Positions 1 through 8,488 of a stretch of DNA of 21,763 nucleotides are shown in pieces. Every line of letters starts with the position of its first letter. The first letter of the stretch is position 1. The notes below the pieces were generated by a model. That model was not told where the DNA came from, did not search any database, and saw only the letters and a program-made list of their open reading frames with translations. The stretch comes from Gammaproteobacteria bacterium UBA2955 (lineage in GTDB: Bacteria; Pseudomonadota; Gammaproteobacteria; Pseudomonadales; Azotimanducaceae), in NCBI GenBank assembly GCA_002348825.1, contig DEBN01000174.1:1-21763 (forward strand), in the 5' to 3' direction. A program made the translations under genes and the position numbers.

Positions 1-1329
1 GGTCCAACGATCACCTAAGCTCCAAAATAATCGAAGCTCTTGTGACTGAGAGCGCACTGATTCATCAACTGTGTCACCGAGGTTAGAAAATTCGCTATCA
101 GAAAAGTCATTGTCTCGGTTGAAGTAATAGAGGAAGTTTTGGTAATTCGCCAAATATTTGACCGACAGCCTGTCGCTGATGTCCCAATCGAAAACAACGT
201 TTGCGGAGTTGTGGTCAAAAATTTCGTGCACTTCGTTATTGGTCAGCGACTTGAATTCAGGTTTGGCATTGTCGCCGCCTGAATAAGCTGCAACGTTCGC
301 GTTGCCGTAGTTAGGGGATGGCGTATACGGCCATATTACCCCGTCAACACCCGGTCGCTTGTACGCGGCCCATTGTGCTTCACCCGTAACTGGATGACGA
401 AACGGAAATTTGGCCGCCGGGTCGTCGGCATCTACCGGACGCAGACCCCGCGCAAAATAGTTGGTGTCTCGAGTGACCCGGTAGGCAGGATCGCACTGAT
501 CCAAGCTCGTTGGCTTTAGCACAGTGGCGCTGATGCAAGGTCCTTCACTGAGAATGCCATGTCCACCGTTACCAAAATTACGTGGCGCTTCGGATTCCCG
601 ATCGTTGATTCGAATATTAAGGTTCGTCGTATCGGAGATCTTGAAGTCTAGGGTCAGCGCGATATTCGCATCGTTCGCTGCTTCCATATCTTCAGAGTTG
701 CCCATACCGTCTATTCGACCATCGCTGGTTCGTTTTGACATATTCAAACGGTAAGCAACCTTATCGTTAATCGGCCCGCTTAATACCGCATAGCCCTCCG
801 AAACATTGTACTGACCACCGACCCATCGTACCTGGGATTCAAATTCATCGTGGTTGGCCGGGTTGGTGACATAGTTCACAACTCCACCAATGGAGTTTCG
901 ACCGTACAACGTGCCCTGCGGGCCACGCAGCACCTCAATACGTTGGATGTCATATAGACCGCCCTCGGTTGAGGCGATACCAAAGTCAGGCGAGTAGATG
1001 CCGTTATAGTAGGTTCCGACACCCGGGTCTCCACCAAGGCCGCGGAAGTTTCGACCAATACCGCGAATCTTGATGTCCCAGTCAGTACGGGTGGTTGCAG
1101 GAATGAAGTTCACCATTTCGTTCGGGCCCTGTATGCCCATATCCATGAGAAATTCTTCACTCATTGCCGTAATGGATATCGAGGTATCCGAGACTGTAGA
1201 TTCGACTCGGTCACCATAGACCACGACATCTTCAATCCGTTTGTTGTCCGAGTCGTCTTCGGCCCAAGCTGGTGCGGCCACAAGCGCACACGCGAGCATG
1301 GACGCTAATACGCGTATCGTACCTAACAT
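1..1329 (-). CDS. TonB-dependent outer-membrane receptor, N-terminal part (runs off window)
   Basis: This frame is open from an ATG at 1329 to the left edge: 443 codons with no stop. Receptors of this family usually have 700-800 residues, so the C-terminal barrel strands are missing. Residues 1-23 form a Sec signal peptide (hydrophobic core, AWA cleavage site). A TonB-box-like IEDVVVYG follows at 32-39, then a plug domain with the typical LRGPQGTLYGR at 134-144 and a following GGVVNYVT. Later residues resemble barrel strands, including SQELRLFW near the cut end. GGGGAG at 1338-1343 lies 8 nt before the ATG. Family knowledge: TonB-ExbBD-energised import of siderophores, vitamins, sugars or lipophilic compounds across the outer membrane. 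The substrate cannot be read from sequence; no catabolic genes adjoin it on the visible side. Confidence 0.93.
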   Translation of the reverse strand, partial: MLGTIRVLASMLACALVAAPAWAEDDSDNKRIEDVVVYGDRVESTVSDTSISITAMSEEFLMDMGIQGPNEMVNFIPATTRTDWDIKIRGIGRNFRGLGGDPGVGTYYNGIYSPDFGIASTEGGLYDIQRIEVLRGPQGTLYGRNSIGGVVNYVTNPANHDEFESQVRWVGGQYNVSEGYAVLSGPINDKVAYRLNMSKRTSDGRIDGMGNSEDMEAANDANIALTLDFKISDTTNLNIRINDRESEAPRNFGNGGHGILSEGPCISATVLKPTSLDQCDPAYRVTRDTNYFARGLRPVDADDPAAKFPFRHPVTGEAQWAAYKRPGVDGVIWPYTPSPNYGNANVAAYSGGDNAKPEFKSLTNNEVHEIFDHNSANVVFDWDISDRLSVKYLANYQNFLYYFNRDNDFSDSEFSNLGDTVDESVRSQSQELRLFWSLGDRWT

Positions 1330-1346
1330 AACTATTTCTCCCCTAT

Positions 1347-1364
1347 GGCAATCGGCAGATTGCC
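1347..1364 (-). repeat. Hairpin just upstream of the receptor's Shine-Dalgarno
   Basis: On the minus strand GGCAATC and GATTGCC form a perfect 7-bp stem around a TGCC loop. It ends 3 nt upstream of the GGGGAG ribosome-binding site of the TonB-dependent receptor. It could affect ribosome access or mRNA stability; this is inferred from position only. Confidence 0.45.
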
Positions 1365-1387
1365 TCTGATCAGCAGTTTTTAATACT

Positions 1388-1417
1388 CATGAGCCCCGAA
1401 CTCTCCACGGGCTCACG
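1388..1417 (-). repeat. Hairpin at the predicted 5' end of the receptor transcript
   Basis: On the minus strand CGTGAGCCC and GGGCTCATG form a 9-bp stem (one G-U pair) with a 12-nt loop. It begins almost exactly where the predicted promoter would start transcription. No T-run follows, so it is unlikely to be an intrinsic terminator. A 5'-end stabilising stem is one possible role. Confidence 0.4.
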
Positions 1418-1421
1418 CTTG

Positions 1422-1450
1422 ATTGTCACCATAAACGGATAATGGGTCAA
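1422..1450 (-). promoter_or_regulatory. Predicted sigma70 promoter of the TonB-dependent receptor
   Basis: On the minus strand TTGACC (1445-1450, 5 of 6 matches to the -35 consensus) is separated by 17 nt from GACAAT (1422-1427, 4 of 6 matches to the -10). This predicts a start near 1415 and a leader of about 86 nt. The receptor would then be transcribed independently of holA. Confidence 0.5.
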
Positions 1451-1475
1451 TGGCTTTCCTCCGTTCAAGAGCATC

Positions 1476-1495
1476 AAAAATACCCAAGTAGGGGT
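1476..1495 (-). terminator. Short candidate terminator after holA
   Basis: Immediately after the holA stop, the minus strand reads ACCC, a 6-nt loop, GGGT, then ATTTTT. The stem is only 4 bp, so termination would be weak. Its position at the end of the operon and the T-run argue for it. Confidence 0.35.
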
Positions 1496-2503
1496 CTAGC
1501 GACGTCTAAGCAATCGTTGATAGACGCTGGGGCGCCGCATGGCTGTCACGCCTGCCATAGCCAATAGCAGCTGTTCCAAACTGATCCAGGGATTACCGAT
1601 GCCGACGCCCTTGGCCAACTGGTCCACTACGGCACATTCCGCGAGCCATTGATAGTCGGGAATTCGACTGCGCTGCGAAAACAGCTGAATCGCCCGGGCG
1701 CGCGCAGGTGGTAGCCCGCGGGCCTGATCTAGACGACGCAATTGACTGGTAAGCGCACCTAAAATGGCAAATACACTGACACCTTCTTCGCGCAAACCTT
1801 GAAGCACCCTATGAACTCGGGCAGCGTCCCCCGCCATCGCAGCATCAACCAAATCAAAACTATTAAATCGCGAGGTGTCTTCTAAGCACGCCGCAATCGC
1901 CTCAACAGATATCGGCGCGCTAAGTTCCTGCAGCGCGAGCTTTTCGATTTCCTGCACCGCGGCCAGCAGATTTCCTTCGACTCTTGCCGCTAGGTAATCC
2001 AGAGCGTCAGCTTGCAACTGCAGCCCTCTATCTTGCAGCCGCGCCTGCAACCAACGTGGAAACTCCTGGCCGACTAAAGGCCAAATCAACACCACCACCC
2101 CATCTTTATCCAACGCTTTAAACCAAGCGCTGGAGCGCTGCTTAGGCTGCAAGCGCTCTGTTCGTAGCAACAAAACTGTGTCGCCCGCGGCACCGCTGTG
2201 CGCGACCCAATCTCGAAGCATTGCTGACGCGTCTTTATCGAATTTTTTGCTCGGCACCCGAACATCGAGAATCTTGCGTTCTGCAAACAGCGACAAACTC
2301 GCCGCATCTTGGCTCAAACTATGCCAACTAAAGCCCGTGTCTACGTGATGCACACTGCGCTCGGAGAAACCTTGGCCACGCGCTGCCGCAATAACCTGAT
2401 CACAGGCTTCGGTTACCAGCAACGTGTCATCGCCGCTGACCAAATAAACGGGAGCGAGGCCTTTGTGCAACACCCCGCGAAGTTGCTCGGGTTTAACGGG
2501 CAC
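1496..2503 (-). CDS. holA: DNA polymerase III subunit delta
   Basis: 335 aa, the usual length for HolA, the delta subunit of the clamp loader that opens the beta sliding clamp. The N-terminus carries the family pattern PVYLVSGDDTLLVTEA (residues 18-33), followed by the degenerate AAA+ domains and a helical collar domain in which a stretch like FAILGALTSQLRRL is typical. The GTG start at 2503 overlaps the end of lptE by 11 nt and is preceded by AGGTAAG, so translation is probably coupled. The lptE-holA order is the standard gammaproteobacterial one. Downstream genes that often follow (nadD and the rsfS/rlmH group) are absent; a TonB-dependent receptor follows instead. Confidence 0.93.
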   Translation of the reverse strand: MPVKPEQLRGVLHKGLAPVYLVSGDDTLLVTEACDQVIAAARGQGFSERSVHHVDTGFSWHSLSQDAASLSLFAERKILDVRVPSKKFDKDASAMLRDWVAHSGAAGDTVLLLRTERLQPKQRSSAWFKALDKDGVVVLIWPLVGQEFPRWLQARLQDRGLQLQADALDYLAARVEGNLLAAVQEIEKLALQELSAPISVEAIAACLEDTSRFNSFDLVDAAMAGDAARVHRVLQGLREEGVSVFAILGALTSQLRRLDQARGLPPARARAIQLFSQRSRIPDYQWLAECAVVDQLAKGVGIGNPWISLEQLLLAMAGVTAMRRPSVYQRLLRRR

Positions 2504-3023
2504 GCACGCTTACCTGTGTCTGCTGTATCAGATTCAAACTACGCAGCAGTTGTGCTGCAAGCTCGCGCTCTAGCAGCTCGGCAACGTCCTCTTTAACCGC
2601 AGCAGTGGCCAAGAGGTTGCTGCGATCCAACCTAAAATGACGTTGTCGGCTTATGGAGCGTGCCGATTGAATTTCGTTTCCATTCGCATCGACCACTTGA
2701 TATCGCACTTCTATACGCACAGCTTGCTCTAACAACATGGCTTCTGCGGAAACTGCGCCATCAACCTGCTGCCGCCTAACGTCGATCAAATCGACCATAA
2801 GGTCGGGCGCATCTTCATCCAATACGTTCCATTCCGACAGCCGCCTAGTGAGCTCAACGCCCAACCCGCTGTCCTTGCCATCGCCGCTCACCGCGTAGAC
2901 ATAACCCGAATTCATCAAATCCTGCCCGCGCAATTGAAACCCGCACCCGGCAAACGCTAGGATTATAAGCGCCAACGCTAAGCGTCTAGCCCACGACGAT
3001 ATTGACGAGCTTATTTGGGACAT
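2493..3023 (-). CDS. lptE: LPS-assembly lipoprotein LptE
   Basis: 176 aa from the ATG at 3023. Residues 12-26 are a signal peptide ending in a lipobox (FAG-C, Cys27), and the mature protein starts CGFQLRG, matching the CG-x-x-LR start of LptE. LptE plugs the LptD barrel in the outer membrane and helps insert lipopolysaccharide. The start was chosen because it gives a normal-length signal peptide; a TTG/ATG pair at 3053/3050 would add nine or ten residues (MAKLCAKKF...) and has no Shine-Dalgarno. The gene overlaps leuS upstream by 38 nt and holA downstream by 11 nt, so the three are almost certainly one transcript. The ribosome-binding site (AAAGAAA) is weak. Confidence 0.9.
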   Translation of the reverse strand: MSQISSSISSWARRLALALIILAFAGCGFQLRGQDLMNSGYVYAVSGDGKDSGLGVELTRRLSEWNVLDEDAPDLMVDLIDVRRQQVDGAVSAEAMLLEQAVRIEVRYQVVDANGNEIQSARSISRQRHFRLDRSNLLATAAVKEDVAELLERELAAQLLRSLNLIQQTQVSVRAR

Positions 3024-5439
3024 AAATTTCTTTGCGCACAGTTTTGCCATCAAGATGCCGCGCTACATTTTCCTCGTTCTTAGCCGCGCTGAGAATGTCG
3101 GCCTGCGCAGCGTCTGCCGTAACGTCAATGTGGCCGCGTACTTTGCCGTTAACCTGAACAACTAAAGACAAGCGTTGTTGCACCAGCGCCGTTTGATCAA
3201 TCTGCGGCCACGGCTGACTGACCAAATCGCCCCCTTGTCCCAGCTCAGACCACAGCCGATGAGCAATATGCGGCGCGATGGGCGAGATAATCAGCACTGC
3301 GCTGACTAGTGCTTCTTGGACAGCTGCCCGATCTGCGGCGACGGCCTTACTCATCCGGCCCACCTCATTTGCCAGCTCCATTACTGCCGAGACGACCGTA
3401 TTGAACTGCAATCTACGTCCGTAGTCGTCGTCCGCTTTCGCCAAGGTTGCATGAGTCTTACGCCGCAGATCTTTGCCTGCATCGGATAAAGCGGCAACGT
3501 CTAGCTCGGGCACATCGCCATTACTTACATGGTCCAATACCAAGGTCCACATGCGTTTAAGAAAACGCATCGCTCCTTCCAGACCCGCCTCGCCCCATTC
3601 AAAGGACTGCTCCGGTGGCGCAGCAAACATCATGGCCACGCGCACCGCGTCCGCACCGTAACGATCCAAAAGCTTCTGCGGATCCCCCGCATCCCCTGCC
3701 GATTTCGACATCTTCTTGCCGTCTTGCAGGACCATGCCCAGCATCATCAACCGCTTGAACGGCTCATCGCCTTCAACCAAGCCTTCGTCACGCATCAACT
3801 TAAAGTAAAATCGCGCATACAACAAATGTAATATGGCGTGCTCAATGCCGCCCACATAATGATCCACCGGAGCCCAGTATTTAGCCCGCTCGTCGACCAT
3901 TACGTCGGCACCGGGTGATGCAAAACGCGCGAAATACCAGGACGATTCCATAAACGTGTCGAAGGTGTCCGTCTCACGCCTTGCCGCAGCACCGCATTTT
4001 GGGCAAGCCACATCAAGGAATTCGGGCAAATCCACCAATGGCGAACGCACCCCATCTAAAGTGACATCGATGGGCAGCACGACCGGTAAATCTTGCTCTG
4101 GTACCGGCTGCACACCGCACTCAATGCAATGGATCATTGGAATAGGACAGCCCCAATAACGCTGTCGAGAAACGCCCCAGTCACGCAACCGGTAATTAGT
4201 GATCGGGCGCCCCGCGTCGCGTTGCTGCAGCGCAGCGATAATTCTGTCGAAGGCCTCAGCGGACGCGAGGCCGTTGAACTCACCAGAATTAATCAGGCGC
4301 CCTTTTGCGGTGTACGCTGCTGCCGTGATGTCGCAGGCCTCGTCGGCCACAGGCTCGATAACCTGCTCGATGGCAATGCCATACTTGTGCGCAAATTCCC
4401 AGTCCCGCTGGTCATGACCAGGCACCGACATCACCGCACCAGACCCGTATTCCATCAACACGAAATTAGCAACCCAGACCGGCAAAGACCTGCCCGTCAA
4501 CGGATGTTCGACTGTCGCTTGTGTTGCCACACCCGCTTTTTCAATGGTGGCCATATCCGCTTCGGCAGTCGTATTTTGTGCACACTCAGCAATAAATGCG
4601 CTGACCGCCGGATCCTCTTTTGCCGCGGCTTGGGCCAGCGGGTGCTCGGGCGCCACAGCCACATAGGTCGCGCCCATGAGCGTATCTGGCCGAGTGGTGA
4701 AAACGGTCAGCACGGTTGCCGCGGCATCATTAACGCGAAAATCTATTTCAGCGCCGAAAGATTGACCAATCCAATTGCGCTGCATGCTCTTAACCGACTC
4801 AGGCCAACCCTCCATCTGGTCGAGTTCAGTCAAAAGCTCCTCGGCATAGTCAGTGATTTTGAGAAACCACTGCGCCATTTCGCGGCGCTCAACCACCGCG
4901 CCAGAACGCCAACCACGCCCCTCGACGACCTGCTCGTTAGCCAACACGGTTTGATCAACCGGATCCCAGTTAACCATCGCATTTTTACGATACACCAACC
5001 CCTTGTCGTAGAGACGCACAAATAGCCACTGCTCCCAGCGATAATACTCAGGGTCACAAGTAGCAAACTCTCGGGACCAGTCAAAGCCGAAACCTAGGCG
5101 CTGCATCTGTCCGCGCATGTAAGCGATGTTGTCCTTGGTCCAAGTGGCGGGGGCCACCCCATGTTTAATGGCCGCGTTTTCTGCGGGTAAACCAAACGCA
5201 TCCCAACCCATGGGCTGCATCACATTACGCCCCTTAAGCCGCTGATAACGGTTGATCACGTCGCCCAGCGTGTAGTTGCGCACGTGTCCCATATGCAAAC
5301 GGCCGCTCGGGTACGGGAACATGGATAAGCAATAGAATTTTTCGCCCGCGCCCTGGTCGCTGCCGATAAAACACTCGTTATCTCGCCAATAGAGTTGTGC
5401 GGCGTTCTCCACATCTTGTGGGTCATAAATCGGATTCAT
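2986..5439 (-). CDS. leuS: Leucyl-tRNA synthetase
   Basis: 817 aa, slightly shorter than the roughly 860 aa of E. coli LeuS but within the family's range. Charges tRNA-Leu in the cytoplasm. Class I signatures are intact: HMGH at residues 49-52 within [15 protein letters not shown], and KMSKS at 576-580. Between them lie the CP1 editing domain and a zinc-type knuckle region (CIECG, CPKCG), and the anticodon-binding and C-terminal domains follow. The open frame extends 100 codons upstream, but those residues are not LeuS-like. The ATG at 5439 gives the family start ([11 protein letters not shown]), although no Shine-Dalgarno precedes it. The gap to lnt is 79 nt. Confidence 0.97.
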   Translation of the reverse strand: MNPIYDPQDVENAAQLYWRDNECFIGSDQGAGEKFYCLSMFPYPSGRLHMGHVRNYTLGDVINRYQRLKGRNVMQPMGWDAFGLPAENAAIKHGVAPATWTKDNIAYMRGQMQRLGFGFDWSREFATCDPEYYRWEQWLFVRLYDKGLVYRKNAMVNWDPVDQTVLANEQVVEGRGWRSGAVVERREMAQWFLKITDYAEELLTELDQMEGWPESVKSMQRNWIGQSFGAEIDFRVNDAAATVLTVFTTRPDTLMGATYVAVAPEHPLAQAAAKEDPAVSAFIAECAQNTTAEADMATIEKAGVATQATVEHPLTGRSLPVWVANFVLMEYGSGAVMSVPGHDQRDWEFAHKYGIAIEQVIEPVADEACDITAAAYTAKGRLINSGEFNGLASAEAFDRIIAALQQRDAGRPITNYRLRDWGVSRQRYWGCPIPMIHCIECGVQPVPEQDLPVVLPIDVTLDGVRSPLVDLPEFLDVACPKCGAAARRETDTFDTFMESSWYFARFASPGADVMVDERAKYWAPVDHYVGGIEHAILHLLYARFYFKLMRDEGLVEGDEPFKRLMMLGMVLQDGKKMSKSAGDAGDPQKLLDRYGADAVRVAMMFAAPPEQSFEWGEAGLEGAMRFLKRMWTLVLDHVSNGDVPELDVAALSDAGKDLRRKTHATLAKADDDYGRRLQFNTVVSAVMELANEVGRMSKAVAADRAAVQEALVSAVLIISPIAPHIAHRLWSELGQGGDLVSQPWPQIDQTALVQQRLSLVVQVNGKVRGHIDVTADAAQADILSAAKNEENVARHLDGKTVRKEIYVPNKLVNIVVG

Positions 5440-5518
5440 GCGCGAGGGTCTGCTGTCGACTGTAAAACGGCGGCAAGGATACCACCTAGTCGGGCAAATT
5501 GAGCGATCCGACGAGGCT

Positions 5519-7063
5519 TTAACTGAAGCCTTTAGCGCCCGCGCGGGATCTGCGAACGGCAACCAAAGCCCAACCGGCGATGATTGCAAACAACGGCCAG
5601 TCGCCCATGACACTGTAGGGCGTTGTGCCCTGCATAATCTGAAAAGACGTCGCCAAGACACCTTGGACAAACTGCGGCAGCTGTGCCCGTACCCGGCCCT
5701 TGTGATCAACAACGCCGGTAACGCCATCATTGGCGGCACGCAACAGCCAGCGGCCGTTCTCTAGAGCGCGAACACGCGCGATCTGCATATGCTGATGCGG
5801 ACCAATAGATCGGCCGAACCAAGTATCGTTGGTCAGCGTCATCAGCAAACCCGAATCTTTCGCGCGCCGCCGCATGGAGTCACCGTAGGCGATCTCGTAA
5901 CAAATGCCCATGGCCGTTTGGACGTCCTTGCCACCCAGCGACAGCACCAGATTGGCCTGCTGAGCGGCACCGCGGGTGGCATTGGACATGGGTAAATCGA
6001 AGAAATCGATGACGCCACGCAACCAATCCTGCAGCGGCACATAGTCCCCAAACGGCACCAAATGGTGTTTGGTTACAACGCCTTCCGCCCGACCTAAGCC
6101 GAGCGCCGCGTTGAATATTTTGTAACGTGGCGCATTACTGTCGGCACCTTTGAAGTCATGTCGCCATTCCACTCGGGGCGCGCCGATGACAACGCTGGTA
6201 GTAGATTCTTTGCCCCGAACATCAAGCGCTCTGGTGACGCGTTCTGCTTCGGCACCGTAGGCGGTCATTGCAAACTCGGGCCAAACCAGCGCATCCGCCG
6301 ACCAATGGTCCTCAGACAGCGCTAGATAGCGGTTAACAATATTTTGGCGCTGATCGTCATCCCACTTGATCGTCTGGTCGACATTGCCCTGCACTATGGC
6401 CACTGAATACGACCCCGATGACGCTACCCATTGCCAAGGTAGTACGCACAACGCGATCACCACCGGCATCGCTGTCATCAGCAGCGGCTCGCGCGCAACC
6501 GGAATGCCCTGCCAGACAGCACGAATACATAGCAAGCTGCCGATAGCGAAAACCAAAGCCCAAAAGCCGGTGCCCAACACTCCCCAGACCGGCAACAGCC
6601 CAACGAACCATGAGTCGACCAGACTGTAACCAACAAATAACCAGGGAAAGCCCGTGAGTAACCACGTCAATGACCACTCCATGAGCGACCACGCACAACA
6701 AAAAACCAAGCCATTAACCCAGGGCGTGGCGACCCGAAACCGCCGCATCGCCCATCCCACAGGAACCATAAACAGCGCCAACCCAGCAACAAACACGGCC
6801 ACAAGCAACGCCGCCAGCAGCATCGACGCGTTACCGTATTCGTAAATGCTTACGTATATCCACGACGCGCCGCTGAGATACTTACCGACACCATAGATCC
6901 ATGCCAATAACAGCGTTCTGCGCTGGGCGTTATGGATTAGAAGAAATAAACCGCCCGCAGAAAGCAGGCTTAATGGCCACCAAGCGTAAGGCGCGAACCC
7001 TAGCGGAAAACCAGCGCCCAGCAGCAACGCCAGCGCTGCATTACGCCAGTCAGTCTTGCGCAT
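5519..7063 (-). CDS. lnt: Apolipoprotein N-acyltransferase
   Basis: 514 aa inner-membrane enzyme that adds the third acyl chain to the N-terminal cysteine of lipoproteins, the last maturation step before Lol sorting. LptE, encoded in the same operon, is a likely client. The N-terminal 210 residues are hydrophobic with several membrane segments, followed by a periplasmic nitrilase-fold domain and a final C-terminal membrane helix. The catalytic triad is visible: Glu263 (WPEFA), Lys332 ([11 protein letters not shown]) and Cys388 (GICYE), matching E267/K335/C387 of E. coli. The start is the ATG at 7063, preceded by GAGGAGG. A TTG at 7075 lies inside that Shine-Dalgarno and is rejected. It overlaps corC by 14 nt. 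Confidence 0.95.
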   Translation of the reverse strand: MRKTDWRNAALALLLGAGFPLGFAPYAWWPLSLLSAGGLFLLIHNAQRRTLLLAWIYGVGKYLSGASWIYVSIYEYGNASMLLAALLVAVFVAGLALFMVPVGWAMRRFRVATPWVNGLVFCCAWSLMEWSLTWLLTGFPWLFVGYSLVDSWFVGLLPVWGVLGTGFWALVFAIGSLLCIRAVWQGIPVAREPLLMTAMPVVIALCVLPWQWVASSGSYSVAIVQGNVDQTIKWDDDQRQNIVNRYLALSEDHWSADALVWPEFAMTAYGAEAERVTRALDVRGKESTTSVVIGAPRVEWRHDFKGADSNAPRYKIFNAALGLGRAEGVVTKHHLVPFGDYVPLQDWLRGVIDFFDLPMSNATRGAAQQANLVLSLGGKDVQTAMGICYEIAYGDSMRRRAKDSGLLMTLTNDTWFGRSIGPHQHMQIARVRALENGRWLLRAANDGVTGVVDHKGRVRAQLPQFVQGVLATSFQIMQGTTPYSVMGDWPLFAIIAGWALVAVRRSRAGAKGFS

Positions 7064-7934
7064 CCGCCTCCTCAATTTGGGCCTTATCCACTTTGAGCAG
7101 TCGGATCCGTCTCGAATCTGCGTTCAACACCTCAAAGCTCATACCGGCAAAGACAATGCGCTCGCCCCGCTCTGGCAGATGGCCCAACTGGTGCAGCACT
7201 AGGCCACCAATGGTGTCGAATTCTTCATCGCTGAAATCGGTATCGAAATACTCGTTAAAGTCTTCGACCGTCGTATTTGCCTTCACATGGAACGTATTGG
7301 GTTCCAGCTGCTTGACAAAGCTGTCATCGTCGACGTCGTGTTCGTCTTCGATTTCCCCCACAATTTGCTCAAGCACGTCCTCAATGGTGACCGCGCCAGA
7401 AATTTGACCGTATTCATCAACCACCAACGCCATGTGATTACGATTCGCCCGAAATTCTTGCAGCAGTACATTTAAACGCTTGCTTTCCGGAATAAGCACC
7501 GCCGGTCGGATACAGTCGAGCAACGCGAAATTCTGCTGATTTTCTGGCAGTAACAACGGCAGCAGATCCTTGGCGTGGAGAATACCTTTGATGTCATCAA
7601 CATCATCCCCAACTACGGGAAACCGCGAATGTCGAGACTCAATAATTACCGGCAATAATTCCTCCAGCGTTTGATCCTCGCTGAGCACGACCAAAGTCGA
7701 CCGCGGGATCATGATATCCCGCGCATGCATTTCAGAGACCTGCAAGGCCCCAAAAATGATATTTAGGGCATCCAACTCGATCAGTTGACGCTCTGCAGCA
7801 TCGCGCAGGATGCTTACAAGTTCAGGGAGATTTTCTGGTTCATCGGAAAATAAGTCCGCTAGCCACTCGCGTACACCTCGGCGCGGTGCAGCAATTTCGG
7901 CTGAGTCTTTTGGCAACTCAGGTATGTCACTCAT
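7050..7934 (-). CDS. corC: CorC/HlyC-family CBS-domain protein
   Basis: 294 aa soluble protein of the YbeX/CorC type. Two CBS motifs follow each other from about residue 70 (ARDIMIPRSTL; SRFPVVGDDVDDIKGILHAKD; then the second repeat ending SGAVTIEDVLEQIVGEI). The C-terminus (about 205-285) is the CorC/HlyC transporter-associated domain. The membrane-embedded DUF21 domain of larger relatives is absent. The E. coli homologue is linked to magnesium/cobalt efflux and, with its operon partner YbeY, to ribosome function; the exact role is unsettled. The ATG at 7934 has only a poor Shine-Dalgarno, with an unusual six-C run in the 69-nt gap after ybeY. It overlaps lnt downstream. Confidence 0.9.
   Translation of the reverse strand: MSDIPELPKDSAEIAAPRRGVREWLADLFSDEPENLPELVSILRDAAERQLIELDALNIIFGALQVSEMHARDIMIPRSTLVVLSEDQTLEELLPVIIESRHSRFPVVGDDVDDIKGILHAKDLLPLLLPENQQNFALLDCIRPAVLIPESKRLNVLLQEFRANRNHMALVVDEYGQISGAVTIEDVLEQIVGEIEDEHDVDDDSFVKQLEPNTFHVKANTTVEDFNEYFDTDFSDEEFDTIGGLVLHQLGHLPERGERIVFAGMSFEVLNADSRRIRLLKVDKAQIEEADAQD
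7067..7073 (-). promoter_or_regulatory. Ribosome-binding site of lnt
   Basis: GAGGAGG on the minus strand lies 3 nt upstream of the ATG at 7063. It fixes that codon as the lnt start rather than the TTG at 7075, which overlaps the motif. It sits inside the last codons of corC, suggesting coupled translation. Confidence 0.7.
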
Positions 7935-8003
7935 AGATGGGGGGAAAAGACCTTATGGACTGCCTTTTTAGGTAAGAACCCTGAAAAAAGCAAGGGCTGG
8001 TAT

Positions 8004-8486
8004 TCATCCATATGGGTCAGCCACGCCCAAATCCGCCAAGATTCGAGTCTCCATAGCCTCCATAGATACCGCTTTGATGTCTTCAACATGATCGTAATCG
8101 AGCAAGTGCAGGAGCCCATGTACACACAGATGCACAATATGATGCCCTAATGTCTTCTGCTGTTGCTCTGCCTCCGCAACAGCAACAGGCCAACACAGCG
8201 CCAAATCGCCAAGGGGCACATCAGCGCCGGCTGTATCACCCGCAGAAAAACTCAATATATTTGTTGGATTATCGCGCCCGCGGTAGGTCCGGTTAAGCTC
8301 TCGAGACTCCTGAAAATCGCACACCCGCAGACAAATGTCGCGCTCCAGGCGTGGATCTTGAACAACCGCGCACACGTGCTGAAAGACTGTCTCAAGCCCA
8401 GTCACCGCGTCCGCAGAAAACTCGCTGAACGCCTCCTCTACCGCACGTTCAGCGACACCGTCGGCGATCTGCAGAGCGATAGCCAA
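8004..8486 (-). CDS. ybeY: Endoribonuclease YbeY (rRNA maturation factor)
   Basis: 160 aa zinc metalloprotein needed for 16S rRNA 3'-end maturation and ribosome quality control. The metal site H-x3-H-x5-H is present as His123, His127 and His133 (HGLLHLLDYDH), and the conserved RGRDNPTNILSFS is at residues 69-81. The start is a TTG at 8486, only 2 nt after the phoH stop, with no clear Shine-Dalgarno. There is no ATG between it and the conserved core, and the N-terminus from TTG (ALQIA...) lines up with the E. coli start (LDLQLA). Expression therefore probably depends on reinitiation after phoH. The neighbours phoH and corC are the classic YbeZ and YbeX partners. Confidence 0.92.
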   Translation of the reverse strand: MAIALQIADGVAERAVEEAFSEFSADAVTGLETVFQHVCAVVQDPRLERDICLRVCDFQESRELNRTYRGRDNPTNILSFSAGDTAGADVPLGDLALCWPVAVAEAEQQQKTLGHHIVHLCVHGLLHLLDYDHVEDIKAVSMEAMETRILADLGVADPYG

Positions 8487-8488
8487 CG

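Noticed and set aside
524..754. Plus-strand frame opposite the TonB-dependent receptor.
   Set aside because: The receptor frame is continuous through this region with plug and barrel motifs; the plus frame is a shadow.
1330..1495. Cobalamin or other riboswitch before the TonB-dependent receptor.
   Set aside because: The predicted leader is only about 86 nt, and no B12-box or other known riboswitch core was recognised.
4093..5025. A 310-codon open frame on the plus strand opposite leuS.
   Set aside because: leuS is unmistakable on the other strand. The product has no recognisable domain, is rich in Arg/His/Cys as expected of an antisense frame, and no start context supports it.
5440..5739. 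A 100-residue N-terminal extension of leuS.
   Set aside because: The residues are not LeuS-like, overlap lnt by 221 nt, and the family start lies at the ATG at 5439.
7935..8003. Terminator between ybeY and corC, based on a TTTTTT run.
   Set aside because: Only a 3-bp stem (AGC/GCT) precedes the T-run, and conserved operon structure argues for read-through.
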